Shown here: piece by piece, positions 44,410 through 54,403 of the stretch
Layout: each line of letters starts with the position of its first letter
Position numbering within the stretch: the stretch's first letter is position 1
NCBI RefSeq assembly: GCF_000482725.1
Contig: NZ_KI519479.1
Location: 94,331-158,330, forward strand
Source of the DNA: Psychromonas arctica DSM 14288
Lineage (GTDB): Bacteria; Pseudomonadota; Gammaproteobacteria; Enterobacterales; Psychromonadaceae
Length of the DNA stretch: 64,000 bases
Reading direction: 5' to 3'
Translations under genes and position numbers: made by a program
The notes under the pieces: generated by a model
Told to the model about the DNA's origin: nothing
Seen by the model: only the letters and a program-made list of their open reading frames with translations
The model's database searches: none

Positions 44410-46035
44410 ATGACTATCAATTTACGTTTAATTATTGGTTTTGGCGTCGTTCTTTTAATGATGTTAATTTTGACAGTTATCAGCACATTCCGCGTTAATT
44501 TTATCGATGCTAAGATCACCGAAATGACAGATGTTAATTCAGTTAAACAACGTTACGCTATTAATTTCCGTGGTAGTGTTCATGATCGTGCTATTGCCGT
44601 TCGAGATGTTGTGTTTGCAAGGACCGAAAGTGAACTGAATAACGATATTGCTAATATACAAAAACTGGATAAATTTTATCAAGTATCTGCAGTGGCGATG
44701 CGCTCACAAATGTCATCTGAACATGTTAGCGCAGAAGAAAAACGTATTTACACTTCAATTAATCAAATTGAACAGAAAACCATGCCGTTAATAGAGCAAG
44801 TGATCGCCGCTAAACAAAGTGGCAACCTTGCATTAGCAAATGATCTGTTATTGAATCAAGCGAGAGGCGCATTTGTTGAATGGCTTGGTATTATCAACGA
44901 ATTTATTGATTATCAAGAAGCGGTGAATCAGCAGGCCACTAAAGAAGTCCGAGAAGTGGCAAGCTCATTTCAAAATTGGATGATTATATTAACCAGCATT
45001 GCGATAGCGATCGGTTTAGCAGTTGCTTACCGAATTAGTTTCCAAGTGAGGCAATCAGTGGGCGGAGATCCTCAGGAAGCAGCTAAAGTTGTGGCCAGAA
45101 TTTCAAAAGGAGATCTTACGGGACAGATCAACTCATGTTGTCCAAATAGCATGTTGGCATCGGTTGGTTTGATGCAACAGCAATTAAAAACAACTGTGAA
45201 TAGCATTGTGGCTTCCTCGACAGAGTTATCTGAACGTGCAATATCAGTAACTGCTGGTTCTTTACAAGCATTAAATGCTGCTGATAAACAAGTTGTGCAA
45301 ACCAATCATGCTAAAGATGATTTGGACTTAATGAGTTACAGTATTCACAATGTCGTTGATACCGTGAAGCAAACTGAAAGTAATTCTCAAGCCACGGTAG
45401 AGCTATCAAAACGAGGCCGAGAAGCAGTTCAAAATGTTGCTACTGAAATTGAAAAAATTTCAAGTACTGTGAAAGCGACGGTGACACAAGTTAACGTATT
45501 ACAAGAAAGAGCTCGTGAAATTGGCGAAATTATTAACGTTATTCGCGGTATTTCCGATCAAACTAATCTTTTAGCTTTAAATGCAGCTATTGAAGCTGCC
45601 CGAGCTGGTGAAACTGGTAGAGGTTTTGCGGTTGTTGCCGATGAAGTTCGCCAACTGGCATTAAGAACAGGTGAGGCAACGGGGGAAATTGAAACCATGA
45701 TTAATCAAGTACAGGGCGATACTCAAGCCTCTGTTACGGCAATGGAAACAACGGTACCGCAAGTAGAAAAGGGCTTAACACTGACTCATCAAGCAAATGA
45801 GTTATTGAATGATATCCAACGCCAGGCTGATGATTCGTTAGTTAAAGTATTAGAGGTGGTAGGTGCAACCAATGAGCAGGTTGCTACTATTGATAATGTA
45901 GCCAAAGGCATGGAAGAGATCACCTTAATGTCTAGAGAAACCAGTGAAACACTTAAAAGCAATGTTAACCAAGCTGAATTACTTGAAAACCTAGCTAAAC
46001 GTTTGAAAAAAGATACTGACTATTTCACCGTTTAA
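44410..46035 (+). CDS. Methyl-accepting chemotaxis protein
   Basis: The 541-residue receptor has membrane helix 1 (residues 6-28), a four-helix-bundle periplasmic domain of about 155 residues, helix 2 near 189-209, a HAMP-like segment ([20 protein letters not shown]) and the long signalling coiled coil. The hairpin tip [20 protein letters not shown] and [19 protein letters not shown] match the family exactly. No C-terminal CheR pentapeptide is seen. The sensed ligand is unknown. A GAG-type weak ribosome site precedes ATG. Confidence 0.95.
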   Translation: MTINLRLIIGFGVVLLMMLILTVISTFRVNFIDAKITEMTDVNSVKQRYAINFRGSVHDRAIAVRDVVFARTESELNNDIANIQKLDKFYQVSAVAMRSQMSSEHVSAEEKRIYTSINQIEQKTMPLIEQVIAAKQSGNLALANDLLLNQARGAFVEWLGIINEFIDYQEAVNQQATKEVREVASSFQNWMIILTSIAIAIGLAVAYRISFQVRQSVGGDPQEAAKVVARISKGDLTGQINSCCPNSMLASVGLMQQQLKTTVNSIVASSTELSERAISVTAGSLQALNAADKQVVQTNHAKDDLDLMSYSIHNVVDTVKQTESNSQATVELSKRGREAVQNVATEIEKISSTVKATVTQVNVLQERAREIGEIINVIRGISDQTNLLALNAAIEAARAGETGRGFAVVADEVRQLALRTGEATGEIETMINQVQGDTQASVTAMETTVPQVEKGLTLTHQANELLNDIQRQADDSLVKVLEVVGATNEQVATIDNVAKGMEEITLMSRETSETLKSNVNQAELLENLAKRLKKDTDYFTV

Positions 46036-46294
46036 ATATATTTGAAGTGTAACTTCAGCAACACTTAAACGTAAATCAGAGATAGCTTAAACAATACATA
46101 AACACAGCTAAGTGATGGTTTATAGTATCTCTATTGTACCTATTCGCATTAGCATCAAACTATGTTGCTAATCATATTGCTACCTATTGTTAATAGGCAA
46201 ATGGAAAGGCTTCAAGTAATACTGACTACTGATGAGCGGCAACTGCTACTTATGAAACTGCTACTTATATTGCAAAGCACTCAGTTAAACATGT

Positions 46295-47656
46295 TTAAAA
46301 TGAGGATGTTTGTAACATTTTATGTAAACGTTCTAGTGCAATGGGGCTCGCTTTTAAAGTTATGCGAACACCATCTTCATTGTATTGCTCATCAGTTACC
46401 TGCATTTTGCTGTGAATTTCACCCATAATACCGGTCGCGGTATAAGGAATACTAAAGCAAGCCGCACACATCTTTTTCTCTAAAAAGTTCTGAATTTCTT
46501 GATGCACCATGGCAACATCTTTTTTATCACGAGTGCTTATTTGTAACGCGTTTGGATATTGTGTTAATAAGGTTAACTGCTGATCTTCAGTTAAACAATC
46601 CACTTTGTTCAAAAGTAATAATTTGTTACTAAAATCAACATCAAGTTCTGCAAGCACTTGGTCAACAACCGCTAATTGTGATTCGAAAAGTGGATCCGAT
46701 GCATCAACCACATACAGTAATAAAGAGGCTTCTTTGGCTTCCTCTAAAGTAGAGTGAAAAGACGCGACTAAATCATGCGGTAATTTTTTAATAAAACCAA
46801 CGGTATCGGAGATTAGAATTCGTGGTTGAGTCACTGGCTGTAAGGTTCTTACGGTAGTATCTAAAGTCGCAAAAAGCTTGTCTTCAACTAATACTTCAGA
46901 ATCAGTAAGGGCTCGCATCAGAGAGGATTTCCCCGCATTCGTGTAACCAACTAATGCCACACATAATTGCTCGATACGGCCACTGCGTCGACCCTGCATC
47001 TCTTTTTGTAATTTCTTTAGTTCTTTCTTTAAGTCTGCAATTTTATCCCGAATACGACGACGGTTGATCTCAAAGGCTGTTTCACCTATCCAACGGCCTT
47101 TTTGGCGTTCTCGGTCTCCGCTATTTTCATCGCGTACTCGTGGTGTTAAATAATTAAGTCGTGCTATTTCTACTTGCAGTTTAGCTGTTCGAGTACGTGC
47201 ATGTTTGCTGAAAATTTCGATGATGATACGCGTACGATCGTAAACCTCTACGCCTAATGCCGCCTCAACATTATGTAATTGATTCGGGCTCAATTCACAG
47301 TCAAATACAACGACATTGGCTTGTTTTTTTATATCGTCTGTTGCCAATAATTGGTTCAGTTCATCTTGGTCAAAATCAATACTTTCCAACTCTCTCTGAT
47401 CTTCATCGTCTTCTATCAACTCACTGTCGTTAGTTAATGAGGCAAGCTCTTCTAATTTCCCTGAGCCTAATACCGATAACTTTTTAGTTGATTTTTGTCG
47501 TTGGGTTTTACTACCAACTACTTCAAAACCTAATGTATTTACTAGGCGCCCCAATTCAGATAAAGACTCATCAACTTCTTGTTGGGTCACATCGGGTGTG
47601 CGGATCGCAATTAAAAGGGCGCGGGTAATGCTTTCATCTGAGGTAGTAATTGACAT
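46295..47656 (-). CDS. hflX: HflX-type GTPase
   Basis: The 453-residue protein has the N-terminal HflX domain (VLGSGKLEELASL; VVVFDCELSPNQLHNVE), the linker helices and a G domain with G1 GYTNAGKSSLM, G3 DTVGFIKKLP and G4 NKVD. HflX binds the 50S subunit and splits stalled ribosomes under stress. An acidic stretch at residues 78-104 (SELIEDDEDQRELES...) is inserted between the two N-terminal strands, as in the longer HflX subgroup. It stands alone, not in the hfq-hflX-hflKC cluster, so the genome may have a second copy there. Confidence 0.93.
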   Translation of the reverse strand: MSITTSDESITRALLIAIRTPDVTQQEVDESLSELGRLVNTLGFEVVGSKTQRQKSTKKLSVLGSGKLEELASLTNDSELIEDDEDQRELESIDFDQDELNQLLATDDIKKQANVVVFDCELSPNQLHNVEAALGVEVYDRTRIIIEIFSKHARTRTAKLQVEIARLNYLTPRVRDENSGDRERQKGRWIGETAFEINRRRIRDKIADLKKELKKLQKEMQGRRSGRIEQLCVALVGYTNAGKSSLMRALTDSEVLVEDKLFATLDTTVRTLQPVTQPRILISDTVGFIKKLPHDLVASFHSTLEEAKEASLLLYVVDASDPLFESQLAVVDQVLAELDVDFSNKLLLLNKVDCLTEDQQLTLLTQYPNALQISTRDKKDVAMVHQEIQNFLEKKMCAACFSIPYTATGIMGEIHSKMQVTDEQYNEDGVRITLKASPIALERLHKMLQTSSF

Positions 47657-48021
47657 GGAATGCTCATGACTTAAGGAGTTATAGTCACTATCCTACGCTG
47701 TTGTGTGGTGCAGTTATATTAATTTCGAGTATTGCTGTTGCTATTGACTAAAATGAAAAAATGAATGGCTATTTTGCTGATAGGGAATAAAAATAGCAGT
47801 GTAACAGTGTAGTGCGCTATAAAGCCCAGTACTTTGTAGAAAAGTACTCTATAGAAAAGTAATCTGGGAGAAAAATGATGTAAAAGGAAAGTACTATCAA
47901 GATCTTCATTGATAGTACTTAATTTCATTGCTAGTGGTTAGTATGGGCTTGCGCTAATATTTTAAACTAATCGCGATAGAGCAACAGGAGCTTTGCATTA
48001 GCAGCGATTAACTTGTGAACG
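47657..48021. other. Spacer between hflX and BCCT gene
   Basis: Both flanking genes run leftward, so this holds the hflX promoter and the 3' end of the BCCT transcript. Around 47825-47870 the motif GTA-GAAAAGTA is repeated (TTTGTAGAAAAGTACTCTATAGAAAAGTAATC). No ORF was convincing. Confidence 0.4.
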
Positions 48022-49602
48022 TTACTTGTATAAAGCACGTTCACTATTTAAGCCTTTGATCAGACTCACACACATAATTAACAATACAAAAGTAAATGGT
48101 AAAGCCGTTGCGACAACTCCTGACTGTAATGCCTGCAGCGCTTCTTTACCACCAATCCACAGCATCACCGCGGCAATAGCACCTTCAGTTGTTGCCCAGA
48201 AAATACGTTGTGGCACCGGTGCATCAATTTTACCGCCAGCAGTAATGCTATCGATAACTAAGGAACCAGAATCAGAAGAGGTGACAAAGAAGATCAGAAT
48301 CAATACAATTGATAATACAGAAATGGCATCACCAAAAGGTAACGAGTCATAGACATGGAATAAAGTTAATGAGATATCTGTTAAACCGTTAGCACCTAAT
48401 TCACCGACTTTGTTAATCACTTGATCAATAGCAATACCACCAAAAATAGCCATCCAAATAATGGTCATAAATGTCGGCACAAAAATCACGCAAAATAGAA
48501 ATTGACGAACAGTACGGCCTTTAGAAATACGGGCGATAAACATACCAACAAATGGTGACCATGAAATCCACCAAGCCCAGTAGAAGACAGTCCAGCCTTG
48601 CATCCAGGTCGTATCATCACGACCGTGCGGATTACTTAATGCAATAATATTCTCAGCATAAGCGATAAAGGTGTCTGGTATAGTCACAACAATAATATCG
48701 AAACCAACATAGGCAACAAATAAAAGCAGTGCAAATGCAAACATCATATTGATATTACTCAGTACTTTTACACCGCCTTCGATACCACGAATAATCGATA
48801 AAATTGCAATAAAAGTAACAAAAGCAATCACAATGAATTGCATGCCAAGGCCGCCATCGGTACCAAATACATGGTTGATACCACTAGTTGCTTGTTGCGC
48901 TCCTAATCCTAAGGACGTGGCTAAACCGAATAAGGTTGCTAATACAGCAAGAATATCGACAATATGCCCTAACCAACCCCATGCTCTATCACCAAATATA
49001 GGGAAGAAGACAGAACGAATGGATAAAGGGAGGCCTTTATTGTAAGCAAAAAAGGCTAACGATAATGCGACAATTGCATAGATAGCCCAGCCGTGAATAC
49101 CCCAATGGAAAATGGTTGCACCCATCGCGAGAGATCTCGCTTCAGGCGTATAAGGTTCGACGTTAAATGGCGTTCCCCACCAATCAGTAAAGTAAGCCGT
49201 TGGTTCAGCAACTCCCCAAAAAAGGAGACCTATACCCATCCCTGCCGCAAATAACATGGCTAACCATGAAGGTGTTGAGTATTCGGATTTAGCGTCTTTA
49301 CCGCCAATGCGAATTTTACCTAATGGAGAAACCATTAGTACTAATGAGAAGAGTAAGAAGAAGTTAGTCGCCCACATAAAGAGCACATCAAATTCTTTCA
49401 TAATGCTATTTTTAACACTATTTAATGCTTCTTTAGCGGTGCCTGGTTCGACAAGTAAAGTCATTGCAATGAATAGGAAAATAAGCCCTGCACTGGTACC
49501 AAAAACAGGGTTATGAATATCAAATCCCCATTTTTGAAGGTTATCTTGACCGACCTGATAGTCAGTTGTCTCGATACTGTATTTTTGTTGTTGATTATCC
49601 AT
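48022..49602 (-). CDS. BCCT-family betaine/carnitine/choline transporter
   Basis: The 526-residue protein has 12 membrane helices and the family signature WTVFYWAWWISWSPFVGMFI near residue 335, with the glycine-rich FAAGMGIGLLFWGVAEP near 117. BCCT carriers take up quaternary amines, often as osmoprotectants or nitrogen and carbon sources. No betaine-metabolism genes adjoin it, which favours osmoprotection (inference). Weak ribosome site. Confidence 0.95.
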   Translation of the reverse strand: MDNQQQKYSIETTDYQVGQDNLQKWGFDIHNPVFGTSAGLIFLFIAMTLLVEPGTAKEALNSVKNSIMKEFDVLFMWATNFFLLFSLVLMVSPLGKIRIGGKDAKSEYSTPSWLAMLFAAGMGIGLLFWGVAEPTAYFTDWWGTPFNVEPYTPEARSLAMGATIFHWGIHGWAIYAIVALSLAFFAYNKGLPLSIRSVFFPIFGDRAWGWLGHIVDILAVLATLFGLATSLGLGAQQATSGINHVFGTDGGLGMQFIVIAFVTFIAILSIIRGIEGGVKVLSNINMMFAFALLLFVAYVGFDIIVVTIPDTFIAYAENIIALSNPHGRDDTTWMQGWTVFYWAWWISWSPFVGMFIARISKGRTVRQFLFCVIFVPTFMTIIWMAIFGGIAIDQVINKVGELGANGLTDISLTLFHVYDSLPFGDAISVLSIVLILIFFVTSSDSGSLVIDSITAGGKIDAPVPQRIFWATTEGAIAAVMLWIGGKEALQALQSGVVATALPFTFVLLIMCVSLIKGLNSERALYK

Positions 49603-50083
49603 AATATTTTTTACTGTGTGCCTTAAAAACAGCGGTTAATTAGAAAGTAAATATAACGATCACGTATTTATTAATCGTTATTAAGCAGGTTATAAATTAA
49701 ATAACAGTGCTTAATCATTTACTATTAGCAGACCCAAGTGTTCACTGTGGTGTCAGAGAGCGATAGTACAATGTAATGATTAAATGGCTAACTTATTTTG
49801 ACTTATTCTTTTAACGTTTAATACTAAAGTGGGTTTGCATGATCAATAACTGCCTCTTTATGAGTTGTAAATGCTAACTCGCAGTCGATAAACAACGCAA
49901 GGGGACGATAAGCTATTCAATGACTACACGCCACTGCCAATTAAGTGAATGTTAATTCGTCATCTAATACCCAACAGTCATAATCGAATACCCATAACCA
50001 AAAACTAAAATCCCAAGAACCAAAAAAACAATACTAAATTGTTCCTTCATGTAGGTAATTAATAAATTGATTAAAAAAGTTGT
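49603..50083. other. Upstream region of BCCT gene
   Basis: Holds the BCCT promoter on its left and the 3' end of the yqj-like set on its right. An A/C-rich run with short CCCA(T/A)AACCA-type repeats lies near 49970-50030. No ORF or clear operator. Confidence 0.4.
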
Positions 50084-50329
50084 TTATAGCTTCATTAACA
50101 GTTGTATTAAACTGGGTAACATTGATTTAGACGATGTATTGGGTTGGCTAACCATACCCTTTGCAAAACCGGCACCAAAGGAAGCCATCAGACCTTGTTT
50201 TGAGGCTAATAACGTATTGACATTATCTTTGGCGTCTAGGGTGGCTTGCTTATCTAAAATGCATGCGTTGAGATACTCTTGTTGTGTTTGCTGTACTGCA
50301 TTTATTTCATCTTGAATAATAAATTTCAT
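50084..50329 (-). CDS. Small protein in yqjK-like position
   Basis: The 81-residue protein has an N-terminal amphipathic helix rich in Gln/Asn and a Gly/Ala stretch (GLMASFGAGFAKGM). It has an AGG-type ribosome site. It follows genes that look like yqjD and yqjE, and so stands where yqjK stands in E. coli; I see position, not sequence, as the link. Function unknown. Confidence 0.55.
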   Translation of the reverse strand: MKFIIQDEINAVQQTQQEYLNACILDKQATLDAKDNVNTLLASKQGLMASFGAGFAKGMVSQPNTSSKSMLPSLIQLLMKL

Positions 50330-50497
50330 ACTCTTTACCTGCTATCTTTTACTCGTTATGAGTTAAGCTCTTTTATCTGATAAGCGTTAGATGTTGCGCA
50401 CGGTTCACTAATACTGGTTACTTATTAGTTGTTATTCATTAGTAGTTAACTAGTACGAGTAACTTGTTAGCTGTTAATTATGATTAGTTGCTAGTAG

Positions 50498-50920
50498 CTA
50501 GGTGTTTTCACTTATTACTTCAGTGATCGTTGAACGGAATCCAACTAATTTCCATATGCTTTTCAATTGCTTAAACAACCACCATGCTAATCCAGCATTG
50601 ATTATTAATAACAATATAATAGGGACGCTTAGGGACAAACTCATATGGTAAATGAGTAAACCAAGCCCGATGTTTAATAGCATCCATACCATTGCTGTAA
50701 TCACTACTAAGGTTAAGCTAATAGCAAATGATAATAAAATAGCGCTGAGGCTAAGTTTAGCCTCAGCAACAACTAAATTTTTTGAGGCGATTAGCTTGAT
50801 TATTTTACTGCCTAATAGTGTCTCTAAACTGTCGAATGTCTTTTTAAATGACGCTGATTGTTCATCAACGTCACTATTAGGTTGTTGTTCAAACGTGTCA
50901 TTTTGCTCTGGAATATCCAT
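50498..50920 (-). CDS. YqjE-like phage-holin-family membrane protein
   Basis: The 140-residue protein has a polar N-terminus, then two long membrane helices (residues 60-85 and 90-112) with a short loop, typical of the YqjE/holin-like family. It is 17 bp downstream of the YqjD/ElaB-like gene, with GAGGCG before ATG. In enterobacteria the neighbours YqjD and ElaB bind ribosomes to the inner membrane in stationary phase; YqjE is presumed to help. No prophage genes adjoin, so it is not a lysis holin. Confidence 0.75.
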   Translation of the reverse strand: MDIPEQNDTFEQQPNSDVDEQSASFKKTFDSLETLLGSKIIKLIASKNLVVAEAKLSLSAILLSFAISLTLVVITAMVWMLLNIGLGLLIYHMSLSLSVPIILLLIINAGLAWWLFKQLKSIWKLVGFRSTITEVISENT

Positions 50921-50937
50921 GCTAATCTACGCCTCGA

Positions 50938-51252
50938 TTATTTTCTTTTTAATAGTGATGAAACTAGCATTCCTACTGTAAATGCAATACCTGCGGTCGC
51001 GATAGGGTTTTCACTTGCGTATTTTTTAACCGCCGACTGATTCCATTTATCTTCTATTTCACTTTGTTTCTTCGCTAATGTTTCTGAACTGCTGTGCGCG
51101 GTTTCGCGAATGGTTTCTTCTGCCGAACCCACTTTATCCGCTAAGGTATCCACTGAATCATGTAAAGTATCTTGTAACTTATCAGTAACTGGGTGATCTT
51201 CGTTTAATGTGTTTTTTAAATCAGCTTTAATTGCTTGTTTTGACTGTGCCAT
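50938..51252 (-). CDS. YqjD/ElaB-like (DUF883) membrane-anchored protein
   Basis: The 104-residue protein is a long charged helix with a C-terminal membrane segment (NPIATAGIAFTVGMLVSSLL) and terminal KRK, the DUF883 pattern. In E. coli YqjD and ElaB tether ribosomes to the membrane in stationary phase under stress control. GAGG precedes ATG. It heads the set yqjD-yqjE-yqjK-like. Confidence 0.85.
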   Translation of the reverse strand: MAQSKQAIKADLKNTLNEDHPVTDKLQDTLHDSVDTLADKVGSAEETIRETAHSSSETLAKKQSEIEDKWNQSAVKKYASENPIATAGIAFTVGMLVSSLLKRK

Positions 51253-51453
51253 TTTTATTTTCCTCTTCAGTTATTGAAATATACAATATTGATTGTTTTA
51301 TAATGTGTTCAATAAGGTAGTAGCAACTATCAGGCCGGATTTTTATCTTTTATTTATCAATTACTTATGGTTTTTATGAAGATTTTTGGGGTATTGTCAG
51401 TGTAATTTTTTCAGTATGATATTGTAAGATTTTCAAAAGCAAAATGAAGTTAG

Positions 51454-51905
51454 CTATTAGGTAAAGCTAATTTAGACCAATTTGCGACTGGGCTTGTTGG
51501 TGTGCGTAGCCCATGGGGGCGGTTAAAAATAGTTTTAATCCTGATTATATTTCTGGTGGTTCAAACCCTGGCAGCGCGATTGCTGTTGCTAATGGTAACG
51601 TGAGTTTCTCATTAGGTACGGATACGGTAGGGTCAGCTCGAGTGCCCGCTGCACTGAATAATATTGTAGGCTTAAAAGCGACCAAAGGATTATTGAGTTG
51701 TACAGTTGTTGTACCTGCATGTAAAAGTTTAGATTGTGTGACTTTATTAACGAATACGGTTGATGAGCTTAACCAGTTGTTAGCTATTACTGTTCAGCAA
51801 GGTAACAGTTGGGTCACTCGTTTTATTTGTGAAGGTTATGCAGTTAATGACGCGATCAATATTAGTGATTTAGGTAGTTGGCGTGCTTATGTTGCCTCAA
51901 CGTAA
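51454..51905 (+). pseudogene. Allophanate hydrolase remnant
   Basis: One frame reads [20 protein letters not shown] up to about 51513, then the +1-shifted frame continues [20 protein letters not shown] ... [21 protein letters not shown]. These are consecutive pieces of the amidase domain of AtzF/DUR1-type allophanate hydrolase, so one base was lost near CCATGGGGG. From about 51800 the text [15 protein letters not shown] ... [10 protein letters not shown] matches the extreme C-terminus of the same enzyme, so some hundreds of codons are deleted between. The N-terminus is also missing (stop at 51451-51453). The amidation Ser-Ser pair reads SNPGS, another lost residue. A dead gene. Confidence 0.85.
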
Positions 51906-52007
51906 AGATTAAATTAGCTTTAGAAGACGTTTCAATTAGTTACCTTTAATCACCTAATGTTACTCGTCATTTATTACTATTATTACTATTAATTCTATTT
52001 GTCATTA

Positions 52008-52042
52008 AAAAGGCTAGGAGTAGAGCTGCAACCTAGCCTTTT
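52008..52042. terminator. Perfect 11-bp hairpin, probable bidirectional terminator
   Basis: AAAAGGCTAGG pairs with CCTAGCCTTTT; A- and T-tracts lie on both sides. It follows the allophanate hydrolase remnant and may be its old terminator. Confidence 0.85.
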
Positions 52043-52254
52043 CTTATTATTCCTTAAACCTGTTTTTTATTCGCCTCATTATTATTAGCCTCATCACTTA
52101 TTAATTATTCATTAATAATAATTGATGAACGGGTGTCGAAAATAACTTACTTCAAATAAATTCATGATTTCTATCCCACCTAACTCAACCTATTACTTTT
52201 TAATCACACCAGATTCCCCCTTAATAATTATTTGAACAGAGTTGAAACATGCTT

Positions 52255-52303
52255 GTTCAATGTTCAATGTTCAATGTTCAATGTTCAATGTTCAATGTTC
52301 AAT
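52255..52303. repeat. Seven tandem copies of GTTCAAT
   Basis: A perfect 7 x 7-bp array in non-coding DNA, 576 bp before dctP. No spacer structure, so not CRISPR. Such arrays change length by slippage. Confidence 0.95.
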
Positions 52304-52878
52304 GCTACTTGTTAATTAAATATGGGGCGTTGATTTTAGAGAGTTAAAAACAAAGTGTGAAACCTGACTATAATCAACTTGCTGGTTCGCTATATTTCCC
52401 TTTTAAGTGCCAGTTAATATTATTGTTTTTACGGCTAGTTGTAATACAACTAATCCTTATGTGTTGGTTTTTATGATAATTTTATTAAATGTAATTATGT
52501 TGTATCTAAATTAACGGTTGTTTAAAAGGCAGTCGATCAATTAATCGTTTACATATCACAAGAATATGTAAGTTGTTGTTTTTTATCTATTTACCCTGTG
52601 TTTATTATTGTTATTTTTTAAACGTTATTTTCGCTGAGTTATAAAAAACAAGCGAACAGTGATTAAGATCTAACTTTCAGATGACTAAGCGTGACCTATG
52701 TCATGTTGAAATATTTTCTTATTGTAATACTTAATGGGCTTTGTAAAATGCATTCATTGTTAATGAACACCGATACATTTTTAACAAAAATTTTTACCAA
52801 ACATCGCAGTTGTAGCACATTTTCTTGATTGGAATGACGATTGCAAAAATTAATATTTTTAATAAGGAAGTGAAAATA

Positions 52879-53835
52879 ATGAAAAAGATCTTATTACCTT
52901 TAGTAGCTACATTGCTACTTGCACCAAGTGCATATGCTAAGACACTAAACTTGGGGCATGCTATGTCTCTAGAAAGTGCCGCTCACCAAGGCATGGTTAT
53001 CATGGCTGAGAAAGTTAAAGAAAAATCTGATGGCGACCTTACTATTAAGATTTTCCCAAATGGACAACTTGGTTCTGAACGTGATCAGGCTGAGCAAGTA
53101 GTAACGGGAGCTATCGATATGGCTAAAATCAACGGTGGTTTAGCAGAATCTTTCGAACCCACTTTTAAAGTTAATGCGCTACCTTTCTTATTTCGTGATG
53201 TTCCACACATGAGAAAATTCATGAGAAGTGAAGCAGCACAAGAGATGTTAGTTTCAAGCGAAGGAAAAGGTTTCATTGGTCTTACTTTTTATGATTCAGG
53301 TACACGTAGCTTCTACGCTAAAAAACCAATTAACTCTCCAGCAGATCTAGCCGGCATGAAAGTACGTGTTCCAGGGTCTCCAACTATGATGGAAATGGTT
53401 AATTTATTAGGCGGTAAAGCAACACCTGTACCATTCAATGAAGTTTACACTGCTTTGCAACAGGGTGTAATTGACGGAGCAGAAAATAATATTTCTAGCT
53501 TAGTTGAAATGAAGCATAGTGAAGTTGCTAAATTTTACTCTATGGATCAGCATATGATGACCCCTGATGTGATTATCATTTCAGAAAATAAATGGAATTC
53601 ATTAACAGCTGCAGAGCAAAAAATATTAAAAGAAGCAGCTGCAGAATCTCTTGAAGAACAGATCAAAATCTGGGACGAAACGGATAACATGAACAAAGCG
53701 AAAGGCATCAAAGAAGGCGTAACATTTATCGAAGTTGATAAAGCCCCTTTCCGCGCAGCTGTTAAACCAATGATCGATGAAGCTAAAAAAGATTCTAAAT
53801 TAGCGTACTTCATTGATAAAATTGAAGCACTTTAA
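52879..53835 (+). CDS. dctP: TRAP transporter substrate-binding protein
   Basis: I start at ATG 52879 (AAGGAAG upstream), giving a 318-residue precursor with signal peptide ending SAYA-KT; the longer in-frame start at 52825 is not needed. The mature protein has the DctP fold: GHAMSLESAAHQG, IFPNGQLGSERDQAEQV, GMKVRVPGSPTMMEMV (the conserved Arg that binds the carboxylate) and ALQQGVIDGAENN. It should bind an organic acid in the periplasm and hand it to DctQM. The exact ligand is unknown. Confidence 0.95.
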   Translation: MKKILLPLVATLLLAPSAYAKTLNLGHAMSLESAAHQGMVIMAEKVKEKSDGDLTIKIFPNGQLGSERDQAEQVVTGAIDMAKINGGLAESFEPTFKVNALPFLFRDVPHMRKFMRSEAAQEMLVSSEGKGFIGLTFYDSGTRSFYAKKPINSPADLAGMKVRVPGSPTMMEMVNLLGGKATPVPFNEVYTALQQGVIDGAENNISSLVEMKHSEVAKFYSMDQHMMTPDVIIISENKWNSLTAAEQKILKEAAAESLEEQIKIWDETDNMNKAKGIKEGVTFIEVDKAPFRAAVKPMIDEAKKDSKLAYFIDKIEAL

Positions 53836-53857
53836 ATAAGTATTAGTAAAAATATAA

Positions 53858-53884
53858 TTTTGCCCTAGCCTTGCTAGGGCAAAA
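53858..53884 (+). promoter_or_regulatory. 12-bp perfect hairpin between dctP and dctQ
   Basis: TTTTGCCCTAGC and GCTAGGGCAAAA flank a three-base loop, 22 bp after the dctP stop and 20 bp before the dctQ start. No T-tract follows, so it probably protects the dctP mRNA end or partly stops transcription, giving more binding protein than permease. Confidence 0.75.
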
Positions 53885-53903
53885 TCCTTCGAGGTATAAC
53901 TAC

Positions 53904-54383
53904 ATGTTAACATCTTTCAGAAACCTACTTGATAGGTTGATTCTCTTTATTTCTTCTTTCGCATTAATGTTGCTAGTAGTAACCGTCACCTGGCAAGTCT
54001 TTAGTCGTTATGTGTTGAATGACCCAAGCAGCTGGACTGGTGAACTTGCTCGCTATACGATGGTGTGGCTTGGATTATTAGGAGCCGGTTATTTATTTGG
54101 TGTTAAAGGACACTTAGCGATAACGCTATTAGATGGCTATCTTAGAGGAAAAGCACATACAGCATTACAATTACTCATCAATGGGATCTCTTTTGCATTT
54201 GTCTCTTTAGCAATGCTTAAAGGTGGTATTGCCCTGATGGGAAGAACCGGCCAACAACTATCACCTGCGCTGCAACTACCAATGTCTACCGTTTATTCAA
54301 TATTACCTATTTCAGCCGTTATTATTCTTATTTATTTGACATTAAATACGATTGAACTTTTTTGTAAACCTAACAAAAAATAA
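53904..54383 (+). CDS. dctQ: TRAP transporter small permease
   Basis: Start at ATG 53904 with GAGGT upstream; 159 residues and four membrane helices. WQVFSRYVLNDPSSWTGELARY near residue 35 is the DctQ signature. It pairs with the large permease 20 bp downstream to import substrate with sodium. Confidence 0.93.
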   Translation: MLTSFRNLLDRLILFISSFALMLLVVTVTWQVFSRYVLNDPSSWTGELARYTMVWLGLLGAGYLFGVKGHLAITLLDGYLRGKAHTALQLLINGISFAFVSLAMLKGGIALMGRTGQQLSPALQLPMSTVYSILPISAVIILIYLTLNTIELFCKPNKK

Positions 54384-54403
54384 ATTTTAAAAGGATTCAT
54401 ATT

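Larger units (their letters stand above)
51906..52878 (+). other. Long non-coding region before TRAP operon
   Basis: Contains a terminator-like hairpin (52008-52042), a 7-bp tandem array (52255-52303), and the presumed promoter of dctPQM near the 3' end. TGACCTATGTCA at 52688-52699 is a TGAC-N4-GTCA palindrome that could be an operator. No ORF was seen. Confidence 0.45.

Noticed and set aside
50498-50920. Holin-family protein as sign of a prophage
   Set aside because: Neighbours are yqjD-like and yqjK-like genes; no phage genes are present.
52255-52303. Possible CRISPR-like array
   Set aside because: The unit is 7 bp, copies are contiguous without spacers, and no cas gene is in the window.
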